Shown here: piece after piece, positions 6,182 through 11,444 of the stretch
Layout of the letters: each line of letters begins with the position of its first letter
Numbering within the stretch: the stretch's first letter is position 1
Origin: a virus
Strand: one strand, 5' to 3'
Virus record (IMG/VR): IMGVR_UViG_3300027816_000380
Location: 1 to 25,558 of that record
Length of the DNA: 25,558 bases
Notes under the pieces: generated by a model
Databases searched by the model: none
Told to the model about the DNA's origin: nothing
Seen by the model: only the letters and a program-made list of their open reading frames with translations
Made by a program: the position numbers and the translations under genes

Positions 6182-6821
6182 GGCTAAAAGCGTCAAGATA
6201 AATCGTCGGGATGACGATTTTCGCAATCCTATACCTGATGCCGAATGGTTTCGAAAGCGTATGGATGCGCTCGGCTTGCAGAAAGTCCAGATCGCGCCGC
6301 TTTTCGGCATCAGCCCGAATAAGCTATGGCAAATGCTTGCCGGCCGGCGACGCGTGCAAATCCCGGAAGCACTGTTGTGGGCCGAAGTGCTGAAAGTCCC
6401 GCCGCGCACGCTGTTTGAAAAGCTCGGGATAGATTGGCCAGCGGCAACAGTGCAAGTTGTAGGGCAGATAAAAGCCGACGGGCTGATTTATCCGCTCGAG
6501 GTCGCGGCCGTGGCGCCCGCGCCGGACAGCGCGAGCGGAGACTTAGTTGCGGTCGCGCTTTCGGTGGATCTGCCAGCGCTGGGCTTGCGCGCTGGCGCGC
6601 ATTTCTACTTCGCGCCGACAGACCGGATCGACCAACGCGCGGACGGGCGCCTAAGCGCCGTCGGGCTCGGGGATGCCGGGTCGCGGCCGATCGTCGGGGT
6701 TGCGGAAGCGGCGGGGCTTGGGCGCGTGCGGGTCTCGCCGATCACGGGCGCCCCGCCGATAGAAAGCGCCCAAGCAATCAGCGCGGCGCCGATCACGTGG
6801 ATAAGATCCGATCCAAGCTAG
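6180..6821 (+). CDS. HTH-type transcriptional regulator (phage repressor-like)
   Basis: The 213-aa protein has an N-terminal Cro/CI-like helix-turn-helix: EWFRKRMDALGLQKVQIAPLFGISPNKLWQMLAGRRRV (about residues 21-60). A C-terminal beta-rich part (about 95-190) is placed like the S24/LexA domain of CI repressors, but I cannot see a convincing Ser-Lys autocleavage pair. ATG 6180 is chosen because GAGGG lies about 10 nt upstream; the longer frame from 6108 is antisense to RuvC. It is the only plus-strand gene in this half and converges on an XRE gene, so it probably controls the early region. Target sites are unknown; the arrays at 9.7-10.1 kb are candidates. Confidence 0.75.
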   Translation: MAKSVKINRRDDDFRNPIPDAEWFRKRMDALGLQKVQIAPLFGISPNKLWQMLAGRRRVQIPEALLWAEVLKVPPRTLFEKLGIDWPAATVQVVGQIKADGLIYPLEVAAVAPAPDSASGDLVAVALSVDLPALGLRAGAHFYFAPTDRIDQRADGRLSAVGLGDAGSRPIVGVAEAAGLGRVRVSPITGAPPIESAQAISAAPITWIRSDPS

Positions 6822-6842
6822 GCGGCTTTTACTGATAAGCGG

Positions 6843-7052
6843 TCATTCGTCGTCGGGCCAGTCTGGCGGCCTGTAACCCGACAAATACGCCTCGACTAAT
6901 CGCCTCTGTGGCTCGCGAATTTCTCGCCGCCCGGTCTCCAAGTCGTACTGCATTTGCCGGCGCTGTGTGCCCTGGTAGCCCAGCATGGTCGCCATCTGCT
7001 CCAAGGTCAGCCCGAGCCGGTCACGGGCTCGGGCGATCTGTTGCGGGGTCAC
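6843..7052 (-). CDS. XRE-family HTH regulator (small)
   Basis: A 69-aa protein that is almost only a helix-turn-helix: TPQQIARARDRLGLTLEQMATMLGYQG, then RQMQYDLETGRREIREPQRRLVEAYLSGY. This matches small phage and plasmid XRE or antitoxin-like regulators. GTG 7052 is preferred because its GTGA overlaps the stop of the upstream gene; a GTG at 7088 would add 12 residues. No toxin-like partner is obvious; the upstream 76-aa gene is the only co-transcribed neighbour. It faces the HTH regulator with a 21-bp gap and no visible terminator between them. Confidence 0.75.
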   Translation of the reverse strand: MTPQQIARARDRLGLTLEQMATMLGYQGTQRRQMQYDLETGRREIREPQRRLVEAYLSGYRPPDWPDDE

Positions 7053-7279
7053 GAGTTGCGCTCGGCATTGAGGTGCTGCTTCCACCACCTGCGCGCTACG
7101 GCCGGGAGCGTCTCAGGCGTGGCCGTGATGGTGTTGCCGTGGAATCCGCCACCGTAACAAATCTGTTTGCCGAGCGTTCCGTGCGTGCTCCCGGTTTCAA
7201 GGCGAACATAGCCGCCATTGTCAGGAACGAAGAACTTTTTCATGCCGTGATCGCGGGTCTTGATTGTGAAGCGTGCCAT
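7049..7279 (-). CDS. hypothetical protein (76 aa)
   Basis: Begins MARFTIKTRDHGMKKFFVPDNGG and ends in WWKQHLNAERNS. It has a Gly-rich centre (GKQICYGGGFHGNTI). No family is recognised. The start is supported by AAAGGATGACGAC before ATG and by a strong promoter 47 nt upstream. Its stop overlaps the GTG of the XRE gene, so the two form a small operon. Confidence 0.65.
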   Translation of the reverse strand: MARFTIKTRDHGMKKFFVPDNGGYVRLETGSTHGTLGKQICYGGGFHGNTITATPETLPAVARRWWKQHLNAERNS

Positions 7280-7325
7280 GTCGTCATCCTTTCGGGTGGG
7301 CGCGTTGCCCGTTGCTGATGATTGG

Positions 7326-7354
7326 AAGATAGCGCATCGCCTATTGTATGTCAA
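7326..7354 (-). promoter_or_regulatory. sigma-70-type promoter for the 76-aa gene and XRE regulator
   Basis: On the minus strand TTGACA (7354-7349), a 17-bp spacer and TATCTT (7331-7326) lie just upstream of the 76-aa gene. The -35 is perfect and sits in GCGCTTGACA, a context also seen at 11386. Confidence 0.75.
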
Positions 7355-7387
7355 GCGCCATACACAAAGAAATGTCCGCTAAGTCCT

Positions 7388-7579
7388 CTAAGCCCGCTTC
7401 GGGGACGATCCAAAAACGCCATAGCCCGTAATTACTAGCGCAATCACGGCCGCGAGCGGCCAGAAGAACACGCCGGCGAGCACGATGATAACCAGCCACG
7501 CGAGCCCGGCGTTGAAGCCGGCGCGCCATAGCCCGACGAAAAACCCGAACACCAGAACAATCCCTAGAAATTCGGCCAT
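7388..7579 (-). CDS. small membrane protein (63 aa, two TM segments)
   Basis: A strongly hydrophobic 63-aa product (FLGIVLVFGFFVGLWRAG, then LAWLVIIVLAGVFFWPLAAV and VIALVITGYGVFG), compatible with two or three membrane helices. ATG 7579 shares its A with the TGA stop of the preceding gene (TGATG). No family assigned. A holin role is possible from size and topology, but no endolysin is visible nearby, so this is only a suggestion. Confidence 0.6.
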   Translation of the reverse strand: MAEFLGIVLVFGFFVGLWRAGFNAGLAWLVIIVLAGVFFWPLAAVIALVITGYGVFGSSPKRA

Positions 7580-7827
7580 CACACGAGCCCTTCCCCTTCA
7601 AGGCATTCGTAAAGCCACGCTTCGCACTCCGCTAGCGTGCCGCGAAACTCATCCGAGCACCAATGCGTTACGCACTCCCCTGATTCGGTGCCGAAGATAT
7701 AGCAATCCCCGCCGTAAATGAATCCGGGGATTGCCGTTTCCTCGCCATAGTCGAAACCGACGGGCAGCAGTGCCGCCCGAACATTCGGGACGGCCTGCCG
7801 CGTAGCTATGAATTCTTGCCGTGTCAT
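7579..7827 (-). CDS. hypothetical protein (82 aa)
   Basis: An acidic 82-aa protein, MTRQEFIATRQAVPNVRAALL..., with Cys/Trp-rich centre (CYIFGTESGECVTHWCSDEFRG) and acidic C-terminus. No family is recognised. GAAGGA about 10 nt before ATG supports the start. It is followed directly by the small membrane protein through a TGATG junction. Confidence 0.65.
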   Translation of the reverse strand: MTRQEFIATRQAVPNVRAALLPVGFDYGEETAIPGFIYGGDCYIFGTESGECVTHWCSDEFRGTLAECEAWLYECLEGEGLV

Positions 7828-7850
7828 GGTGCGATATCCTTCGCGCGCTG

Positions 7851-8168
7851 TCAGCCCGCGAGAACCGCGTGGCGCGTAGCGATTTCGAGGCCGCGCGCCG
7901 TCCAGCCTTCAGGGCGAAACCAACGCGCGAGTGAGACGTGAACGGTAGACGAGCCGGCGTAAACGGTCGGCTTAACGAGCGCGCGTTTCGGAAGCCAAAT
8001 CTTGACGATCGCGCCTTTTTCAGTCTCCGCGTGAACCTCGAAAGCCTTCTCAGTCTCCCCGAGCACGCGGCCGAAGACGCCCGATACGGCCAGCGCGAGA
8101 CCGCCGCAATTCGAAAAGCAATGCCCCGTGGCGATGTAGACCGACGACCCGAAAGCTACCTTTGCCAT
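7851..8168 (-). CDS. hypothetical protein (105 aa)
   Basis: Begins MAKVAFGSSVYIATGHCFSNCGG; the middle has alternating strands (FEVHAETEKGAIVKIWLPKRAL) and the end contains ARWFRPEGWTARGLEIA. No family assigned. GAGGGGAAC lies about 8 nt before the ATG. It is the first gene of the run 8168 to 7388. A promoter should lie between 8170 and 8290; TTAACT and GCTAAT with an 18-bp spacer are present there on the minus strand but are weak. Confidence 0.65.
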   Translation of the reverse strand: MAKVAFGSSVYIATGHCFSNCGGLALAVSGVFGRVLGETEKAFEVHAETEKGAIVKIWLPKRALVKPTVYAGSSTVHVSLARWFRPEGWTARGLEIATRHAVLAG

Positions 8169-8290
8169 TTTCCGTTCCCCTCTATCCCGTGGCGCCCTAG
8201 TGCGCCGCTCATGAAACGAAATTAGCGCAAATCACTTACGGCAAAGTTAACGCAACACGCTTTTCGCGTTGCGCTCGAAAATAATCACAG

Positions 8291-8332
8291 AAAAAGAAAA
8301 GCCCCGCGGCGGGGAGGCGACGCCGCGGGGCT
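8291..8332 (-). terminator. intrinsic terminator of the 8449-9552 leftward cluster
   Basis: AGCCCCGCGGCG (8300-8311) and CGCCGCGGGGCT (8321-8332) form a perfect 12-bp GC-rich stem with a 9-nt loop. On the minus strand it is followed directly by TTTTCTTTTTC. This is a textbook Rho-independent terminator and shows that the leftward cluster upstream is a separate transcription unit from the genes at 8168 and below. Confidence 0.92.
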
Positions 8333-8439
8333 GTTGCCTGTCGAGCGTTGAAGGTGCCGCGGCGAGCAAGGGGGAAACCGGCGGACCAATCGACAGGACT
8401 TGCAGGGCATAGAATGCCGATACGCACGGAACGCGTCAA
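8291..8439 (-). ncRNA. candidate small RNA or 3'-UTR structured element
   Basis: Between the stop at 8449 and the terminator is about 115 nt without a gene. On the minus strand TTGACG (8439-8434), a 17-bp spacer and CATTCT (8416-8411) could start a transcript near 8404 ending at the terminator. The transcript would have a long-range 8-bp pairing, TCGACAGG (8390-8397) with CCTGTCGA (8337-8344), closing a domain just 5' of the terminator hairpin. The -10 is weak, so it may simply be a structured 3' UTR. Confidence 0.35.
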
Positions 8440-8448
8440 ATGTTGCAA

Positions 8449-8676
8449 CTAGTGCAGCCATTCGAGCAACGGCCCGACGCCGAATGTTTCACACGGCCGG
8501 CGGCGAAGGTGCGCGGCGTGCTGTTTCATTGCTTCGTCGCGCGTGAATGCAACCGTCTCACGGAGCGGAACCCAATGCGCTGTTTCGTGTTCCGTGCGCG
8601 CGGGCTGCAACACGAAGACAGCCCATCGCTCCGCGCAATGGCCGCCGCTGCACTGTTTCAAGATTGGGTCGGTCAT
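8449..8676 (-). CDS. hypothetical protein (75 aa)
   Basis: From ATG 8676 the product starts MTDPILKQCSGGHCAERWAVF and ends FGVGPLLEWLH. It contains His/Cys residues (CSGGHC) but no recognised domain. A longer frame to 8730 is possible but would overlap the upstream gene by about 40 bp. The Shine-Dalgarno is weak. It is the last gene before the 8291-8332 terminator. Confidence 0.5.
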   Translation of the reverse strand: MTDPILKQCSGGHCAERWAVFVLQPARTEHETAHWVPLRETVAFTRDEAMKQHAAHLRRRPCETFGVGPLLEWLH

Positions 8677-9035
8677 TTCATGCACCGTTTCACGATTGTT
8701 GCACTGTTTCACACTGTTGCGGCGTTGCATGCGTTGCAGGGGCGGCCATTACGCGCTCACCGTCATGCATCGCCGTGACGAATGTTCCGGCGGACAGATC
8801 GGGGCGAAAATGCCAATTCATCGGCGTGGCGCGTCCCCTCAAAATCGCCGCGGTTGCGGCGTTTTCCGGGGAATTCGCGTATACGATCACGTCCGTCGTC
8901 CGCGGCACGTATTCACATAGCCGGACTGTGTACGCGCGGAGCGGAGCGGGCTTGCGCCGGCAGAACCGTTCCACCGCTAATTCGATCAATTTCCCGATCG
9001 CGGGGCGTTGCACTGACGTTTCCTGCACTGTTTCA
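8649..9035. repeat. three exact copies of TGCACTGTTTCA plus variants
   Basis: Exact 12-mers lie at 8649-8660, 8700-8711 and 9024-9035, all in the same orientation. Related forms are TGCACCGTTTCA at about 8681, TGCGCTGTTTCG at about 8577, and GTTTCA or GTTGCA words scattered from 8440 to 9230. The copies overlap translation initiation regions of the leftward genes (9024-9035 covers the GTG start of the 112-aa gene). Confidence 0.8.
8690..9028 (-). CDS. hypothetical protein (112 aa)
   Basis: Starts at GTG 9028 with GAGGATG about 5 nt upstream. The sequence reads as a folded domain: IGKLIELAVERFCRRKPAP, YTVRLCEYVPRTTDVIVYANS, PENAATAAILRG, then FRPDLSAGTFVTAMHDGERV. The TDVIVYANSPENAA segment looks like a strand-turn-helix of a small alpha/beta domain. 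No family is named. It is followed 13 bp later by the 75-aa gene. Confidence 0.6.
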   Translation of the reverse strand: MQETSVQRPAIGKLIELAVERFCRRKPAPLRAYTVRLCEYVPRTTDVIVYANSPENAATAAILRGRATPMNWHFRPDLSAGTFVTAMHDGERVMAAPATHATPQQCETVQQS

Positions 9036-9130
9036 TCCTCGAGCTAGCTGTTTCAGTTCGTGCAACGCGGTTTGCATACGTGCAAGCGTTGCGCAACACG
9101 GAAACCGTAGCGCGAAAATCCAAACAATGC

Positions 9131-9225
9131 GTTTCACCGGGCGAGGCTGTTGCATGCATAAGTTGTTGCTCGCGCAACAGTTCCGGCCCCGCACCGTTGC
9201 ATGCAACAGCCTCGCCCGGTGAAAC
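9131..9225. repeat. 28-bp perfect inverted repeat with internal hairpin
   Basis: The arms 9131-9158 (GTTTCACCGGGCGAGGCTG...) and 9198-9225 (...CAGCCTCGCCCGGTGAAAC) are perfect reverse complements over 28 bp with a 39-nt centre. The centre carries its own stem GTTGC-TCGC-GCAAC (about 9164-9177). The structure begins 3 bp after the TAA of the 107-aa gene on the minus strand, in a 200-bp stretch (9029-9228) where I find no convincing gene. The minus strand past it is only mildly T-rich (ATTGTTTGGATTTTC). Confidence 0.95.
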
Positions 9226-9228
9226 AGT

Positions 9229-9552
9229 TTAGGCGAGGTAGAACCAATCGCGGTGTCCGCTTCGGTGCGTACCGCTCGCGAGCTCGAGGCCCGCCACCAT
9301 TCCCGCGGCGTCACCATTGGCCACGACTTTCGCCTGGTAGCGGGCAGCACGGGCACGGAGCGCGCGTAAGGCCCGTTGGTAGCGGGCGCGATCGGACGCG
9401 GCGAGCGCATCCCGCATCGCCACGGCAAGCGCGTAGACGGTAGCAGCGTCCCGTGCAATTTCGTCGGCGGATAATCGCAACGCGGATGGCTCGCGCGCGA
9501 GTTGTGCGGCGATCCGTGCCGCAGCCGTAGCAACGTCTTCGTCGGCGCGCAT
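9229..9552 (-). CDS. hypothetical Ala/Arg-rich helical protein (107 aa)
   Basis: Begins MRADEDVATAAARIAAQLARE and continues as long amphipathic helix (IARDAATVYALAVAMRDALAASDRARYQRALRALRARAARY), ending HRSGHRDWFYLA. No family is recognised. ATG 9552 is chosen because CGGAG lies 7 nt upstream; upstream ATG 9576 and 9597 lack this. It is the first gene of the leftward cluster, with TTGACG about 65 bp upstream. Confidence 0.65.
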   Translation of the reverse strand: MRADEDVATAAARIAAQLAREPSALRLSADEIARDAATVYALAVAMRDALAASDRARYQRALRALRARAARYQAKVVANGDAAGMVAGLELASGTHRSGHRDWFYLA

Positions 9553-9592
9553 GGCAACTCCGTAATCGGCATGCATCGGGGAACACGTCGAG

Positions 9593-9619
9593 AACATACA
9601 ACCCGACGCGTAACGTCAA
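9593..9619 (-). promoter_or_regulatory. candidate promoter of the 8449-9552 leftward cluster
   Basis: On the minus strand TTGACG (9619-9614) and TATGTT (9598-9593) are separated by 15 bp, or a weaker TGTTCT by 17 bp. The -35 sits in TGCTTGACG, like those at 7354, 11220 and 11386. The spacing is short, so the exact -10 is uncertain. Confidence 0.5.
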
Positions 9620-9747
9620 GCAGGAATATTACTTACAACCGCCGCTTGTGAATATCCGGCTCGAGGTGGCGGGGCCGTAATCTGTCGCATCGCTATTATT
9701 CTTGGTAATTGCATTTCGTGCCGCGCAGCACGAAAGTCACCGCGGCG

Positions 9748-10085
9748 TTCCGCCGGTTCCGAACAACCGGCGGAAGCCCTGTTGGCGGGAGAATCCGTGT
9801 ACCTCGTAAAAATTCAGGTTTACAGTTCCGCCGGTTCCCGCCGGTTCCGCCCGAACCGGCGGAAGCCTTGCAAATCAAGGGGTTAGGTCATAGGGCGTAT
9901 ACATCGGATGTAGGCGGATGCGGTATTCCGTACACGTCCCGCCGGTACCGGCGGAAGTCTAAAAAGCCAATGGAAACAAGCACTTAGAATTTTCCGGGAA
10001 TTTTTCCGCCGGTTCGATCTCCGCCGGTTCCGCCCGAACCGGCGGAAACCCCGTGTTTGCGGGCTTTCCGCCGGTCCGCCGGTTC
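9748..10085. repeat. array of CCGCCGGTTC half-sites, direct and inverted (iteron- or operator-like)
   Basis: In a gene-free region, CCGCCGGTT(C) occurs on the plus strand at 9750-9759, 9828-9837, 9838-9847, 10006-10015, 10021-10030 and 10076-10085, with a shorter CCGCCGGT at 10068-10075. The complement (G/C)AACCGGCGG lies at 9764-9773, 9853-9862 and 10036-10045. The 16-bp palindrome CCGCCGGTACCGGCGG fills 9939-9954 and counts as two facing half-sites. Three pairs face each other with 5-6 nt centres (9748-9775, 9838-9862, 10021-10045). This gives about twelve half-sites in 340 bp. They could be iterons, multiple operators or RNA hairpins. Confidence 0.95.
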
Positions 10086-10290
10086 CGCTCCCCTACGGGG
10101 AGGCTAGCGGCTGCTTAGAGCCAGCCCGCTTAGCGCCGTCCCCCTGCCGTAGGGCGCCGCGCCGAATTTTGCCGGGGAAATTCCGAAATGAATTCCAGAA
10201 TTTATAAAGTTGATCGGCGTGCAGGTTTGAAAGATTTCATTTACTAATCGTCGCCAGCGTCAGTGAGACAACTTCGAAAAGGTTCAGCCC
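10086..10290. other. gene-free leader with AT-richer patch upstream of the GapR-like gene
   Basis: No gene is seen. CTCCCC-TAC-GGGGAG (10088-10102) is a short hairpin. Bases about 10160-10250 are clearly AT-richer than the surroundings (AATTCC repeats, TTTATAAAG, TTTCATTTACTAATC) and could be an unwinding element or promoter, though no good -35/-10 pair with normal spacing is visible. Confidence 0.55.
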
Positions 10291-10875
10291 ATGGCCAAGC
10301 GTTCTTCCGAGCCAGCCCCGCGCAACGTCGGCAATTTCCATATCGATATTCCCGACGACAAGACGGCAGCGGCCCGTTACGTCTATCAGCGCGTGCTGAA
10401 ATTGCAGCACGAACGGCAGCGGGACGGCGAGCACATTCGCGACGCGCTCAAGGCCGCGAAGGAAAAGGGCGCCAACGTCGCCGCGCTCCGTACCGCGGCC
10501 CGGCTCAAGAAAATGAGCCCCGAAAAGCGCGTGAAATGGGAAGAAACGATCACGGCCGCGGCATCGTTCTTCGGCTATCTGCCCCTAACCGTGGCGGATG
10601 AGATGCCGCGCGAAAAGGACATTCCGCACGCCGATGCGCTCGCCGGCGTGGTCGCGTTGCAGCAGGAGCAAAAACGCGCCGGGGAAAAGATCCGTGAGAT
10701 TTTCAAGGCGGCGAAAGACGCGGGCGTCGATGTCGATTCCGTCCGCGTGTTCCTCCGCATGGCGAAGCGCGATCAGACCGAAATTCAAGATTGGTTTGAC
10801 GGGCTCGACATGACCGGCAGCGCGCTTGGGATCTGGTCCGGCGATACGGAATATTTGCAGGCCGACGCCGAATAA
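10291..10875 (+). CDS. two-unit GapR/DUF2312-like nucleoid-associated protein
   Basis: The 194-aa protein contains two similar helical units 85 residues apart. Unit 1 (about 38-97) has LQHERQRDGEHIRDALKAAK then GANVAALRTAARLKKM. Unit 2 (about 123-182) has LQQEQKRAGEKIREIFKAAK then GVDVDSVRVFLRMAKR. The pattern E-x5-I-x2-(A/I)-x2-AK-x2-G-x4-(A/S)(L/V)R resembles GapR (DUF2312), an alphaproteobacterial protein that binds overtwisted DNA ahead of polymerases. GapR is usually one unit of about 80-90 aa that dimerises, so a tandem form is unusual. AAAAGG before ATG supports the start. It lies beside the repeat array and may act in phage replication or transcription. Assignment is by eye. Confidence 0.55.
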   Translation: MAKRSSEPAPRNVGNFHIDIPDDKTAAARYVYQRVLKLQHERQRDGEHIRDALKAAKEKGANVAALRTAARLKKMSPEKRVKWEETITAAASFFGYLPLTVADEMPREKDIPHADALAGVVALQQEQKRAGEKIREIFKAAKDAGVDVDSVRVFLRMAKRDQTEIQDWFDGLDMTGSALGIWSGDTEYLQADAE

Positions 10876-10922
10876 GGTATTCGACTTTACGGAAAGTCCG
10901 AACCCACAACGGAGTAACGAAC

Positions 10923-11069
10923 ATGACCAAGCGTAAGAATTCCGAGCCTGCCGTCTGCCCGGTCTCTGGCCAGAAGCTTATCTATTCGGGCCGTGGCCGC
11001 CCGCCGGTTTTCCATTCGAGCGTGACGCCGAAGCAGCGTCGCGAGCATCGGGCAAGGGCAGACGCGTAA
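10923..11069 (+). CDS. small zinc-finger-like protein (48 aa)
   Basis: A 48-aa ORF, MTKRKNSEPAVCPVSGQKL, then IYSGRGRPPVFHSSVTPKQ and a basic tail. CGGAG lies 9 nt before the ATG, a good Shine-Dalgarno. CPVSG...GRGRPPVFHSS resembles short phage zinc-knuckle proteins of the 'C..CGK....GRGRP.yC' type, but with only one cysteine the metal site would be incomplete. It follows the GapR-like gene by 47 bp and precedes the terminator at 11176. Confidence 0.6.
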   Translation: MTKRKNSEPAVCPVSGQKLIYSGRGRPPVFHSSVTPKQRREHRARADA

Positions 11070-11175
11070 TCTGGTTGCGGCGGCGCGGAAAGCGCCGGGC
11101 TGCAACAGATCGGGCCGACCTTGCAACGGCGTTAAACCCAAGAGCCGACTAGCGACTGGCTAACTCGCTAGGTTC
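11070..11175. other. structured non-coding stretch
   Basis: No gene is seen. Stems include GTTGC...GCAAC around GGCGC-GGAAA-GCGCC (about 11073-11106) and CTAGCGA/TCGCTAG (11149-11155 with 11165-11171). With the following terminator they form a folded 3' region after the 48-aa gene. Confidence 0.5.
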
Positions 11176-11215
11176 CGCCCCGTGATCCCCGACAGGATCG
11201 CGGGGCGCTGCTTTT
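11176..11215 (+). terminator. intrinsic terminator after the GapR-like/zinc-finger operon
   Basis: CGCCCCGTGATCC (11176-11188) pairs with GGATCGCGGGGCG (11195-11207) over 13 positions with one G-U pair and a 6-nt loop. It is followed by CTGCTTTTG on the plus strand. It separates the 10291-11069 unit from the late operon. Confidence 0.75.
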
Positions 11216-11219
11216 GTGC

Positions 11220-11249
11220 TTGACGATCTTGCGGGCTTCGTGCTATTTA
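11220..11249 (+). promoter_or_regulatory. candidate promoter of the late operon
   Basis: TTGACG (11220-11225) and TATTTA (11244-11249) with an 18-bp spacer (or CTATTT with 17) follow the terminator immediately. The -35 context GTGCTTGACG matches other promoters in the window. It would give a leader of about 190 nt before the small terminase gene. Confidence 0.6.
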
Positions 11250-11281
11250 TTCTCGCGTCGTAGCCTCCCTACGCAATAGAG

Positions 11282-11351
11282 CTGTCCCGGGGCAAGGGAC
11301 AGTTACTCGAAACGAAAGCCGCTCCGCGTTCAACACCGCGGGGCGGCTTTC
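11282..11351 (+). other. two leader hairpins upstream of the terminase genes
   Basis: CTGTCCC/GGGACAG (11282-11288 with 11296-11302) and GAAAGCCGCTCCGCG/CGCGGGGCGGCTTTC (11314-11328 with 11337-11351; 15 bp with one G-U pair). No T-run follows the second, so it is not a clear intrinsic terminator. It may be an attenuator, a small RNA end or part of a packaging-site region. Confidence 0.6.
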
Positions 11352-11385
11352 GCGTTTGGGCGGCCACGCCACGCTGTTTTTGCGC

Positions 11386-11408
11386 TTGACAGATTTTGCG
11401 CGTATTGT
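11386..11408 (+). promoter_or_regulatory. possible second late promoter (-35 only clear)
   Basis: A perfect TTGACA (11386-11391) in TTTGCGCTTGACA lies 54 nt before the small terminase ATG. No -10 is found at 16-18 bp; TATTGT (11403-11408) is only 11 bp away. It may need an activator or not be a promoter. Confidence 0.3.
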
Positions 11409-11444
11409 CTGCAACTCATTTAATTGCAGGGAAATATCAGTGCT

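Noticed and set aside
6182-6409. 5' extension of the RuvC frame to 6409
   Set aside because: It is antisense to the HTH domain of the plus-strand regulator, and RuvC proteins begin close to the first Asp motif.
8440-9222. Plus-strand frames opposite the leftward cluster (8440-8778, 8543-8920, 8547-9047, 8782-9222)
   Set aside because: They are antisense to the minus-strand genes, without ribosome sites; composition suggests shadows.
9033-9572. 179-aa minus-strand frame overlapping the 107-aa gene, and a 40-codon tail starting MQQPRPVKRIVW
   Set aside because: The frame runs through the 28-bp inverted repeat and has Arg/Pro/Cys-rich shadow composition. The short tail has no ribosome site, though HELKQLARG at its end looks slightly protein-like.
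9709-9987. Plus-strand frame of 92 aa through the repeat array
   Set aside because: Its sequence is only translation of the CCGCCGGTTC repeats (Phe-Arg-Arg-Phe, Pro-Val-Pro), without a ribosome site.
9748-10085. CRISPR array
   Set aside because: The repeat unit is only about 10 bp, in both orientations and at irregular spacing; there are no regular spacers and no cas genes.
11282-11351. tRNA or other known RNA gene
   Set aside because: There is no cloverleaf or TTCGAATC-type T-arm; only two separate hairpins.
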